From Chloroflexi bacterium UBA6265 (GTDB lineage: Bacteria; Chloroflexota; Chloroflexia; Thermomicrobiales; UBA6265), in the NCBI GenBank assembly GCA_002440805.1, contig DJVD01000094.1, forward strand, positions 1 through 7,906: DNA of 7,906 bases, given 5' to 3'. Shown here piece by piece: positions 1 through 6,281 of the stretch (within the stretch, counting starts at the first letter, position 1; each line of letters begins with the position of its first letter). Made by a program: the position numbers and the translations under genes. The notes under the pieces are model-generated. The model ran no database searches. It had not been told where the DNA came from and was given only the letters and a program-made list of their open reading frames with translations.

Positions 1-347
1 GGGGCAGTCATCTGCTGTACCTGAGCAAATACGTGGAACAAGATCACCCGTACCTCAATCTCAGCGATGACCAGATAATGGATGCGTACTCACCACACCT
101 GAAAAAACTCAATCCCGAATTCGACGCTTCCTGGATCAGGCAACGATGGGTATTCCGCGAACGTGCCGCGCAACCCATCACTCCGTTGCACTACTCCGAC
201 AAGATTCCTGACCTGAAGACACCGCTGGACAATCTTTGGCTGGCAAACACGACCCAGATCTATCCAGAAGATCGCGGTACCAACTATGCGGTCCGCCTTG
301 GCGAGGACGTATCCAAACGCATTCTCGACGAAATCAGCCGCCTTTAG
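1..347 (+). CDS. NAD(P)/FAD-dependent oxidoreductase, amine-oxidase type (3' end only)
   Basis: This is the C-terminal part of a flavoprotein; its start lies outside the window, and the reading frame is open from base 3 through 114 codons to TAG at 345-347. The visible end has the segment NLWLANTTQIYPEDRGTNYA. In the amine oxidase / protoporphyrinogen-oxidase-like superfamily such an end closes the FAD site: a hydrophobic strand, then an acidic-Arg-Gly loop, then a helix of the form AVRLGEDVSKRIL. The N-terminal Rossmann GxGxxG is not in view, so the flavin assignment rests on this C-terminal motif alone. Family members oxidise or desaturate amines, porphyrins, carotenoids or sugar nucleotides, and the substrate cannot be read from this fragment. 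The GTG at 33-35 could be taken for a start, but the frame continues upstream with matching composition (LLYLSKY), so it is internal. The stop overlaps the stop of the convergent hydrolase gene by 4 bases. Confidence 0.8.
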   Translation, partial: GSHLLYLSKYVEQDHPYLNLSDDQIMDAYSPHLKKLNPEFDASWIRQRWVFRERAAQPITPLHYSDKIPDLKTPLDNLWLANTTQIYPEDRGTNYAVRLGEDVSKRILDEISRL

Positions 348-1240
348 GCTGTTTTCGGCATCCACACCACCGAGGACTGCTCCATTTCAAGGCGGATTTC
401 CCCCAGCCGCTCCAGGTGGGCGAGATAGGCATTCACCGTTGGTCGCAGCAGGTAGTAGGCCTGCGGATCGGCGATCTGCAGATTCATGCGGATGAAGAGT
501 TGGCGGCAGATTTCATCACCCAGCAGCGGGCGATTGACCACGCTGAGCAAGGTGGCGATCACGGTGTCAATTGCCGCCCGATTGCGAGCCACCAGGTCAT
601 CGAGCGTCTCCAAAACAGGGCCATGGCCCGGCACAACCCTATCGCAGACGGTATGTGCCGCCACCTCCATTGAGGCCAGGTGCTCAGTCAATCCATGCAG
701 ATACGGAATCGGGTACTTCTCCAAGGTAACGGCGGGAAAAACGATATCCCCGCAAAAGAACACGCCGTCAATGAGATATCCCAGCTGGTTGAGGGAGTGA
801 CCACCCAGCGGGATCGCCTGGATCCGAATGCCGGAAATGTCGTTGATGCCTGGACGAACAAGCCCATCGACCGGACTGGCCTCTGCAACCAGGAATGACG
901 TCCGCAGGGCGTCCACCGGGTCGGCGCCGCCGTAGAGCATGATGGGTTGCATCAACGGGTGGCGCATTGTCATCTCATCGAGATCGGGAGCGTACACCCT
1001 GCTATTCGTGCGTTTCACCAACCATGCGTTACCCCCGAAATGATCAGCATGACCGTGGGTGTTGATGATCGCCGCGATTTCCGTTCCCAGATCCTCGCGA
1101 ACGAATCGAAGCGCCTTGCGTGCAGGGGTATCGTTGAGGCCACTATCGATCAACACGGCGCGGCCATCATCGGCAATCACGACGCCGATATTGGTGCCCC
1201 CGGGCATCACATACACCCGCTCTGTCAGGTTTTTCGCCAT
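344..1240 (-). CDS. MBL-fold metallo-hydrolase with C-terminal helical/winged domain
   Basis: This 298-residue protein of the metallo-beta-lactamase superfamily is probably a cytosolic zinc hydrolase. The metal ligands are all visible: H62-x-H64-x-D66-H67 in NTHGHADH, H148 in LGGHS, D165 in FFCGD, and H206 in VPGHGP. The MBL fold fills roughly residues 1-215. The rest (about 216-298) is a helical tail ending in a segment like AYLAHLERLGEIRLE, as in MBL proteins that carry a small winged-helix-like domain (LACTB2-like or thioesterase/glyoxalase-II-like groups). There is no signal peptide, so a secreted beta-lactamase is unlikely. The ATG at 1240 is preceded by AAGGAG five bases upstream, which fixes the start. 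The gene is divergent from pyrB across 56 bases and convergent with the oxidoreductase gene. Substrate unknown; family-level assignment is firm. Confidence 0.9.
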   Translation of the reverse strand: MAKNLTERVYVMPGGTNIGVVIADDGRAVLIDSGLNDTPARKALRFVREDLGTEIAAIINTHGHADHFGGNAWLVKRTNSRVYAPDLDEMTMRHPLMQPIMLYGGADPVDALRTSFLVAEASPVDGLVRPGINDISGIRIQAIPLGGHSLNQLGYLIDGVFFCGDIVFPAVTLEKYPIPYLHGLTEHLASMEVAAHTVCDRVVPGHGPVLETLDDLVARNRAAIDTVIATLLSVVNRPLLGDEICRQLFIRMNLQIADPQAYYLLRPTVNAYLAHLERLGEIRLEMEQSSVVWMPKTA

Positions 1241-1245
1241 TCTCG

Positions 1246-1251
1246 CTCCTT
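1246..1251 (-). promoter_or_regulatory. Shine-Dalgarno site of the MBL-fold hydrolase gene
   Basis: Read on the minus strand this is AAGGAG, five bases before the ATG at 1240. It is the only strong ribosome binding site near the 5' end of the hydrolase frame and therefore decides its start. Confidence 0.75.
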
Positions 1252-1262
1252 CGCTATCTGCA

Positions 1263-1270
1263 ACTATAAT
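1263..1270. promoter_or_regulatory. Candidate -10 boxes of a divergent promoter pair (MBL hydrolase / pyrB)
   Basis: The 56-base spacer 1241-1296 holds a perfect TATAAT at 1265-1270 on the plus strand, pointing toward pyrB. On the minus strand TATAGT (1268 down to 1263), a 5/6 match, points toward the hydrolase gene. The two boxes overlap, so the two transcription units could compete for RNA polymerase. No good TTGACA-like -35 element is visible at the right distance on either strand, which keeps confidence modest. If the plus-strand box is used, transcription of pyrB would start near 1276 and leave a leader of only about 20 bases, too short for a PyrR-type attenuator. Confidence 0.4.
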
Positions 1271-1280
1271 CTCGTGGACA

Positions 1281-1293
1281 GGAGGATGAAGGG
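1281..1293 (+). promoter_or_regulatory. Ribosome binding site region of pyrB
   Basis: Two purine-rich blocks lie side by side: GGAGG at 1281-1285, eleven bases before the ATG at 1297, and GAAGGG at 1288-1293, nine bases before a second in-frame ATG at 1303. Either pairing can support initiation, so the true N-terminus is either MPMKH or MKH. Confidence 0.6.
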
Positions 1294-1296
1294 ACT

Positions 1297-2208
1297 ATGC
1301 CGATGAAGCACATTGTGGCAGTGGATCAGTTCGACCGGGACTGGCTTGAGCAATTGATCACCGAGGCCGACAACATGCGCGAACTGCCACGCGGGGCCGA
1401 ACCCCTGCGTGGACGCGTACTGGCGACCATTTTTTACGAACCAAGCACCCGCACAAGGCTCAGTTTTGAAAGTGCGATGATGCGCCTCGGCGGCAACGTG
1501 ATCAGTACCGAAAATGCCCGTGAGTTCAGTTCGGCAATCAAGGGTGAGACGATCGAGGACACCATCCGCATGGTCTCGGGCTATGCCGATGCCATTGCCA
1601 TGCGTCACCACGAAGAAGGCGCGCTGGCCCGCGCCATCGCGGTTGCCGATGTGCCCATCCTCAACGCCGGCGATGGTCCCGGCGAACATCCTACCCAGGC
1701 GCTGCTCGACCTTTACACCATTTCCCATGAGCTCGGAAGGATCGACGACCTGCAAATCGTGATGGTGGGCGACCTTAAATACGGGCGTACGGTGCGATCG
1801 CTGAGCAAATTGCTTCGGCAAACGAACAACTGCCATATAACGTTCGTGTCGCCCCCGGCGGTGGCAATGCGCGACGATATCAAGGATGCGCTCGATGCTG
1901 CTGGCGTGAGTTGGAACGAGGAATCGGACCTGGTCACCGCGATGAAATCGGCCGATGTTGTCTACCAGACCCGGATCCAGAAGGAACGCTTCGCTACTGA
2001 GTCAGACTACCTGGCGGTGAAGGGCACCTATGTGATTACGCCGGAAACGATGCAGCACCTTGGTGATCACGCGGTGGTCATGCATCCGTTGCCGCGGGTT
2101 GATGAAATATCGGTTGACGTGGATAACGACCCTCGTGCGGCCTATTTCCGCCAGGCACGCAACGGCGTGTATGTGCGGATGGCGCTGTTGAAGCAGTTGC
2201 TAACCTGA
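1297..2208 (+). CDS. pyrB: Aspartate carbamoyltransferase catalytic subunit
   Basis: PyrB condenses carbamoyl phosphate with L-aspartate to N-carbamoyl-aspartate, the committed step of de novo pyrimidine synthesis, as a cytosolic trimer. The 303 residues match the usual catalytic-chain length. The carbamoyl-phosphate loop FYEPSTRTRLSFE is at 46-58, with S50, T51, R52 and T53. The neighbouring-subunit lysine loop IKGET is at 81-85 (K82). RHH is at 103-105, HPTQ at 131-134, GDLKYGRTVRSL at 158-169, TRIQKERF at 225-232, and MHPLPR at 262-267. The C-terminal NDPRAAYFRQA block is as in classical ATCases. All catalytic residues I can check are present, so the enzyme should be active. It could only be confused with ornithine carbamoyltransferase, which lacks the KYGRTV and TRIQKERF blocks. 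No regulatory chain (pyrI) or dihydroorotase gene lies nearby. Its last 9 bases overlap the end of the convergent MFS gene. Confidence 0.97.
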   Translation: MPMKHIVAVDQFDRDWLEQLITEADNMRELPRGAEPLRGRVLATIFYEPSTRTRLSFESAMMRLGGNVISTENAREFSSAIKGETIEDTIRMVSGYADAIAMRHHEEGALARAIAVADVPILNAGDGPGEHPTQALLDLYTISHELGRIDDLQIVMVGDLKYGRTVRSLSKLLRQTNNCHITFVSPPAVAMRDDIKDALDAAGVSWNEESDLVTAMKSADVVYQTRIQKERFATESDYLAVKGTYVITPETMQHLGDHAVVMHPLPRVDEISVDVDNDPRAAYFRQARNGVYVRMALLKQLLT

Positions 2209-3597
2209 TTGTTTGCGAGGACGAGGTTTCGGTAACGCTTCGGGTCCAAGGCGATGGCGGCTGCGTTCGCGCGTCCACTTCGAGCGCGCCGACTGCCGCG
2301 CGTGCAGGATCTGACCGAGGCCGAGTCCGCCGACGATTGCAGCCATCACCAGCAGCACGTTGACCACGCCGAACAAATCGGCTGCAGCAGCCGCGAAGAA
2401 AATCGGGATGAACGCCACCGAGTTGCTGATGGTAAAGAAGGTCGCATACACGCGAGCCCGGATAGCCTCATGACTTCGTTCCTGAAGCATGGTTTGCGAG
2501 GGCACCAGGATATAGGCGTTGCAGATGCCAAGAATGGCCGCAAATGCGCCAATGAGCAGCACAACGATACCGACATCAGCGTCGCCGGGCACAATCACCC
2601 AGTCAAGCACACGGCGCGTCAGGGCCATGCCTGCCAACATCAGGCCCGCCAACATCATCGAAATGCTGATGAGCCAGCGCCGCCCTACCCTGCGCACGAT
2701 CCGGGGCACCGTAAGCACGCCGATGAGAATGCCAGCACCGGCAGGAGCAACCACCAGGCCGATGTCCTCTTTGGCCAGGCCAATCACGCTCGTCACGAAA
2801 TCTGGACCGAGCGTTGCTATCGTGAGGAACGTGGTGGATGCGAGGGTAAGATAGCCGATCGCCTTCATGAGGGCAGGATCCTGGAGAATGTAAACCAATC
2901 CCTCCTTCATATCCGCCCACAGGCGCTGCATCGGGGACGTCTCAACTTCATCGACGGTATGGAGCGCCCGCGGTGTACGCGGCAGTGTGAATACCAGCGC
3001 CGCCGCGCCCAGATAGGCCACAACTGCAACCATGAATAGTCGATCAACACCGAGGATGCGGGCGACAATCGGCCCCGCAGCAGCGAAACCAATGAGCTGG
3101 GCAGCGGTATTGGTGAGATTGAAGAGCGCATTGGCACTCATCAGTTGGTCGCGGCGCGCCACAAGGGGAATCGTGGCGCCAAGCACGGGCGCGAAGAACT
3201 GACCGGCGATGCCGAACACGAAGGTCACGATGTAGTACGCCGCCAGGATCGTTTCGACGTGCCAGCCCGGCTGGATCGTCAGGAACAACACCACCGCCCC
3301 GGCTCGGGCAACATTAAGAATCGCCATCAGGATGCGTTTGTTGGCGCGATCGGCGATGACGCCAGCAACAGGCCCAAACAGCACGGCTGGTAACGAGAAC
3401 GCCAGGATTACGAGACTTATGGCGGTATTTGCGTTAGGGAGATGGTGAATTTCGACGACATCGCGCACTCGAAGCAGCAACGCGAAGTTAACCATGTTTT
3501 GCAGGATCTGGGTGACAGCCTGGATGATCCAGAGGCGCACGAACGCACCATTACCGAGGACATCCCTCATGCCGCCGGATCCGGCCGCGCTGCTCAC
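2200..3597 (-). CDS. Major facilitator superfamily transporter (MFS_3 / EntS-like exporter)
   Basis: This 465-residue inner-membrane protein has about twelve hydrophobic segments in two halves. They are separated by a hydrophilic loop near residues 206-240 (PRTPRALHTVDEVETSP). MFS motif A is visible after the second helix: GPVAGVIADRANKRIL at 75-90. In the second half, QTMLQERSHEAIRARVY (368-384) is the block typical of the MFS_3 group, which includes enterobactin exporter EntS and macrolide-efflux-type carriers. The likely role is proton-driven export of a small molecule; the substrate cannot be read. The last ~33 residues are a very basic, membrane-free tail. The chosen start is GTG at 3597, which overlaps the TGA of the upstream DUF951 gene as GTGA, implying translational coupling; no strong Shine-Dalgarno is visible. 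An ATG at 3570 (residue 10, MRDVLGN) is a realistic alternative because the first nine residues are Gly/Ser/Ala-rich. Confidence 0.88.
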   Translation of the reverse strand: MSSAAGSGGMRDVLGNGAFVRLWIIQAVTQILQNMVNFALLLRVRDVVEIHHLPNANTAISLVILAFSLPAVLFGPVAGVIADRANKRILMAILNVARAGAVVLFLTIQPGWHVETILAAYYIVTFVFGIAGQFFAPVLGATIPLVARRDQLMSANALFNLTNTAAQLIGFAAAGPIVARILGVDRLFMVAVVAYLGAAALVFTLPRTPRALHTVDEVETSPMQRLWADMKEGLVYILQDPALMKAIGYLTLASTTFLTIATLGPDFVTSVIGLAKEDIGLVVAPAGAGILIGVLTVPRIVRRVGRRWLISISMMLAGLMLAGMALTRRVLDWVIVPGDADVGIVVLLIGAFAAILGICNAYILVPSQTMLQERSHEAIRARVYATFFTISNSVAFIPIFFAAAAADLFGVVNVLLVMAAIVGGLGLGQILHARQSARSKWTRERSRHRLGPEALPKPRPRKQSG

Positions 3598-3824
3598 GAT
3601 GAAACTTGGGGATCAACAAATTCCGGCCCGCGCTGAATGAACGCCTTCAGCCGGCGTTCCAATTCCCGACGCGGCAAAAGGACCCGTCTGCCACAGGTTG
3701 TGCAGACGAGTCCTATATCGGCACCAAGGCGCACCACCGTCCAATCGAAGCCACCGCACGGATGAGGCTTGCGCAACCGCATGACATCATCGATGAAGAA
3801 CGGCACCGGCTCCTTGAGCACCAT
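3594..3824 (-). CDS. DUF951 family protein, small zinc-ribbon-like
   Basis: This 76-residue cytosolic protein of unknown function matches the DUF951 pattern. It opens with an FIDDVMRLRKPHPCGG block (10-25), followed by a W-x-V-x-R-x-G-A-D-I stretch and CTTCGRRVLLPR (41-52), then a charged helix. H21, C23, C41 and C44 could form a zinc site. The family is known mainly from Firmicutes and related phyla, and no activity has been assigned that I know of. The frame stays open upstream to 3926, but there it runs through the end of ybaB and reads as non-native sequence. The ATG at 3824 has AAAGG eight bases upstream and begins exactly where family similarity begins, so I take that start. It follows ybaB by 19 bases and its TGA overlaps the GTG start of the MFS gene by 4 bases. 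Confidence 0.85.
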   Translation of the reverse strand: MVLKEPVPFFIDDVMRLRKPHPCGGFDWTVVRLGADIGLVCTTCGRRVLLPRRELERRLKAFIQRGPEFVDPQVSS

Positions 3825-3843
3825 GGCGTATACCTTTCGGGAA

Positions 3844-4146
3844 CTACATGAGTCCCGGAATCTTGATGCCGCCGGTAAGCGCGCCCATTTTCTCTTCGCT
3901 GAGCCTGGCGGCCTTATCCATCGCATCTGTCACTGCAGCAAGGACCAGGTCCTCCAGCATTTCGACATCTTCCGGGTCAACAGCGGTGGGGTCGATCTTG
4001 ATCGACTTCATCTCGCGCTGGCCGGTCACTTCGGCCGTAACCACGCCGCCGCCGGCACTGCCCTGAACGATGGTTTCTTCCAGTTCCTGCTGAATCTTCA
4101 TCATCCGGTTCTGCATTTGCTGGATCATCTTCATATTTGGCTGCAT
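3844..4146 (-). CDS. ybaB: YbaB/EbfC family nucleoid-associated DNA-binding protein
   Basis: This 100-residue protein forms dimers that bind and bend DNA on the nucleoid in studied bacteria. The N-terminal helix is rich in Met and Gln (NMKMIQQMQNRMMKIQQELE, 4-23). A beta core follows with GGGVVTAEVTGQREMKSIKID (32-52), and the C-terminal helix ends in the family signature KMGALTGGIKIPGLM. Length and all three parts match the family. The ATG at 4146 has AGGAG five bases upstream. In many genomes ybaB sits between dnaX and recR. Here recR is not adjacent and recN lies upstream instead, although the delta' gene (a dnaX relative) is in the same strand run. The link to recombination and repair genes therefore persists in altered form. 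Confidence 0.94.
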   Translation of the reverse strand: MQPNMKMIQQMQNRMMKIQQELEETIVQGSAGGGVVTAEVTGQREMKSIKIDPTAVDPEDVEMLEDLVLAAVTDAMDKAARLSEEKMGALTGGIKIPGLM

Positions 4147-4166
4147 ATATGCTCCTGTGGCAATAG

Positions 4167-4201
4167 GGGCCCATTTGGCCCAATTAGGTTGCTGTCAGCA
4201 A
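4167..4201. repeat. Two small dyads in the recN-ybaB spacer
   Basis: The 65-base gap 4147-4211 is the largest non-coding stretch inside the leftward gene run. It holds GGGCC-(5)-GGCCC at 4167-4171 and 4177-4181, and a 13-base odd palindrome TTGCTGTCAGCAA at 4189-4201. Each can form only a 5-bp hairpin in RNA. Neither is followed by a T run in the direction of transcription, so a classic intrinsic terminator is not supported. The 13-base palindrome looks more like a protein-binding dyad, but no regulator can be named. Confidence 0.4.
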
Positions 4202-4206
4202 GTATA
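4201..4206 (-). promoter_or_regulatory. Weak candidate -10 box upstream of ybaB
   Basis: On the minus strand this reads TATACT, a 5/6 match to TATAAT, just past the recN stop and about 55 bases before the ybaB ATG. The expected -35 position inside the recN end shows no TTGACA-like sequence. It would allow separate transcription of ybaB, the DUF951 gene and the MFS gene, with the 13-base palindrome lying at the start site. This is an inference only. Confidence 0.22.
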
Positions 4207-4211
4207 GCCTG

Positions 4212-5954
4212 CTAATGGGCGCGGGCTGCGCGGTAATCGTGGACGCGCTGGAGCATGACACGTGCGTTGGCCAGCGATTCCGGCGTGGCCGGAATGCCAT
4301 CCAGCATGGCCGCCAGCTCCTGTTCCCGTGTGGGCGGATCGAGTTCCTCAACCTCGGAGATGATCCGACCGTCGGTTTCCAATTTGGCAATGCGAAAGTG
4401 CTTGTCGGCAAAGGCCGCGATTTGGGCAAGGTGACTGATCACGATCACCTGGTGACGATCGGTGAGGCTCCATAGTTTCTCGCCAACCACCTGACCCGAA
4501 CGGCCACCAACACCGACATCGATTTCGTCGAACACCAGCGTAGGTGTTTCGTCGACGTCGCTGAGGATCGATTTGATCGCAAGCATGATGCGCGCGGTCT
4601 CACCGCCCGAAGCAATTCGCCCCAATGGTTTCAGCGATTCGCCGATGTTCGGCGCGATCAGGAACGTGACAGTGTCGATGCCCGTAGCGTCGACACGCAC
4701 CAGCCGGCCATCGCCGAGCAGCATGCCATGCGAATCATCCAGTGATTCCACATGGATTTCGACCTCGGCGTTGCCCATGTGCAAATCGGCAATGCTCTGC
4801 ATTGTGGCGACGGCAAGTTGTTTCGCGGCCATCACCCGCGCGGAAGAAAGTGACAGGGCCAACTCGCGGGCGCGCGATTCAGTTTCCTGCAATCGCTCTG
4901 CCAATACTGTTGGGTCGTACCGGTCGTCCTCAAGCTCCTCGAGTTCTGCGGACACCTGTTCGCGATAGGCGATGACATCCACCAGTGTTGTCCCGTACTT
5001 GCGTTTTAGCAGTTGCAGGTTGTTGAGCCTGTCGTCCACCAACGCAAGTCGCTGCGGGTCGCCCTCGATGGCTTCGGCGTAATCCCGAGTGTCGCGGGCC
5101 AAATCCTCTGCCAACACCAGTAATTCGGTCGCGCGCTCGGCCAACGGTTGTGCACCTGGGTCGAGCGAGGCGGCATCCATCAGGTTTCGCTCCACCTGAC
5201 GCAACTGTGCGATCGCGTCGTACTCGTTGACCTCGCTGGTGAGCGCGTCAACAGCACCCAGTGCACCAAGTCGCAGGGAATCGGCATTGATCAAAACGTC
5301 GCGCTCGCGGGAAAGCTGAACATCCTCATCCGGCTGAGGTGCGATTTCGTCAATTTCAGTGAGTTGAAACTTCAGCAGGTCGCGACGTTGCTCACGCTCG
5401 CGGGAACCGCTGTTCAGCGCCTCCAACTCTCGACGAGCGGATCGCCAGTCGGATACCGCCTGCCCAACCTCGTACCGCAGGCTCTCGAGTCCGGCATAGC
5501 GATCAAGAATACGGCGCTGCTCGTCCGGATTGAGGATGCTCAGGTGATCGCTCTGCCCGTGGATATCCACCAGCATCGATCCGATCGCGTTGAGCTGACC
5601 TGCCGACACTAGCCGGCCATTAATCCGGGCCGTCGATCGCCCGCTTGACTGGATTTCCCGGTTAAGAATCAGTGGTTCGGTGGGATCGTGTTCAATGCCG
5701 TATTCTTCCAGCATCTCGAGCACGATCTCGAATCCCGTGGGCGGAAGTTCGAACTGACCTTCGACCAACGCCGAGCGAGCACCGGTGCGCACAAGGTCGC
5801 TGCTTACGCGCGCACCAAGCACCGCACCGAGGGCATCCAGCAAGATCGATTTGCCCGCGCCAGTCTCTCCGGTGATGGCATTCAAGCCTTCCTCAAAACG
5901 AATCCGGGTATGCTCGATGATGGCGAGGTTTGTAATCGAGAGTTCAACCAGCAT
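4212..5954 (-). CDS. recN: DNA repair ATPase RecN (SMC-like)
   Basis: RecN is a cytosolic SMC-related ATPase that gathers at DNA double-strand breaks and supports RecA-dependent recombination. The 580 residues are normal for the family. Walker A GETGAGKS is at 29-36, and a Q-loop-like block DIHGQSDHLSIL at 130-141. A charged, coiled-coil-prone middle runs from about 155 to 380, with EREQRR and AELEELEDDR stretches. The ABC signature region RIASGGETARIMLAIK is at 446-461, Walker B TLVFDEIDVGVGGR at 472-485, and an H-loop VISHLAQIAAFADKHF at 505-520. The signature has GGETAR where many RecN proteins have GGExSR. The ATG at 5954 opens the family-typical start MLVELSITNLAIIEH. Only 3 bases separate it from the upstream gene's stop and no strong ribosome binding site is visible, so coupled translation is likely. 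Confidence 0.97.
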   Translation of the reverse strand: MLVELSITNLAIIEHTRIRFEEGLNAITGETGAGKSILLDALGAVLGARVSSDLVRTGARSALVEGQFELPPTGFEIVLEMLEEYGIEHDPTEPLILNREIQSSGRSTARINGRLVSAGQLNAIGSMLVDIHGQSDHLSILNPDEQRRILDRYAGLESLRYEVGQAVSDWRSARRELEALNSGSREREQRRDLLKFQLTEIDEIAPQPDEDVQLSRERDVLINADSLRLGALGAVDALTSEVNEYDAIAQLRQVERNLMDAASLDPGAQPLAERATELLVLAEDLARDTRDYAEAIEGDPQRLALVDDRLNNLQLLKRKYGTTLVDVIAYREQVSAELEELEDDRYDPTVLAERLQETESRARELALSLSSARVMAAKQLAVATMQSIADLHMGNAEVEIHVESLDDSHGMLLGDGRLVRVDATGIDTVTFLIAPNIGESLKPLGRIASGGETARIMLAIKSILSDVDETPTLVFDEIDVGVGGRSGQVVGEKLWSLTDRHQVIVISHLAQIAAFADKHFRIAKLETDGRIISEVEELDPPTREQELAAMLDGIPATPESLANARVMLQRVHDYRAARAH

Positions 5955-5957
5955 GGC

Positions 5958-6254
5958 TTACCCGGCGGCGAGCACCGTTTGCGGATCCCATTCCTGCACG
6001 GCAATAGGGTGATGATCCATTTCGCTCATGAAATGGTAGCGCTCCATCACTTCCAGGATATCGTCGGCATTCTTTGCATTCCACATTGAGAAATGGCGTT
6101 CATCGTGCAGGTCCGGTGAGAGCGTTTTCAGCCACCGCGTCCGAGCATCGTCGCCAGCATGATCTCGCGCTAATCCAGCCAAATCCGTTGGCGGAAAGAC
6201 GGTTTCTTCATCGACATCAGGTTTCGGCGTGTGTACTACGAGGTACAACGGCAT
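5958..6254 (-). CDS. Conserved-looking hypothetical protein, 98 aa, histidine-rich
   Basis: I do not recognise this protein with certainty. It starts at ATG 6254, with GGGAG nine bases upstream, and ends 3 bases before recN, so it is probably translated with recN. The sequence opens with a beta strand (MPLYLVVHT). An acidic-to-polar stretch follows, then RWLKTLSPDLHDERHFSMWNA (helix-turn-strand) and DDILEVMERYHFM (helix), with a last strand HPIAVQEW. That beta-alpha-beta layout resembles ferredoxin-like dimeric alpha/beta barrels such as the DUF4242 (nickel-binding SCO4226-like) or stress-response barrel families. This is a fold guess, not an identification. Seven histidines in 98 residues (H8, H32, H50, H54, H74, H81, H82) could bind a metal. 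It has no signal peptide, membrane segment or cysteine. Confidence 0.75.
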   Translation of the reverse strand: MPLYLVVHTPKPDVDEETVFPPTDLAGLARDHAGDDARTRWLKTLSPDLHDERHFSMWNAKNADDILEVMERYHFMSEMDHHPIAVQEWDPQTVLAAG

Positions 6255-6281
6255 AATTCACTACTCCCGGATATGGATAAG

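Noticed and set aside
1264..1836. A 190-codon minus-strand frame opposite pyrB
   Set aside because: pyrB carries every catalytic motif in order, and the antisense translation has no recognisable motif.
2254..3039. A 261-codon open frame on the plus strand opposite the MFS gene
   Set aside because: It lies wholly antisense to a clear twelve-helix transporter. Its translation is rich in His, Gln, Asp and Arg with no fold-like pattern, as expected for the complement of hydrophobic codons, and no ribosome binding site stands out.
3825..3926. N-terminal extension of the DUF951 frame up to 3926
   Set aside because: This part overlaps the ybaB 3' end and gives Arg/Ser-rich residues unlike the family. 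The ATG at 3824 has its own AAAGG and begins at the conserved part.
4167..4181. GGGCC-N5-GGCCC as an intrinsic terminator of recN
   Set aside because: The stem is only 5 bp and no T-run follows on the minus strand, so termination is not supported.
5148..5612. A 154-codon open frame on the plus strand opposite recN
   Set aside because: It is antisense to the coiled-coil part of RecN, which is coherent along its length, and it matches no family I recognise. Long antisense frames are common at this GC content.
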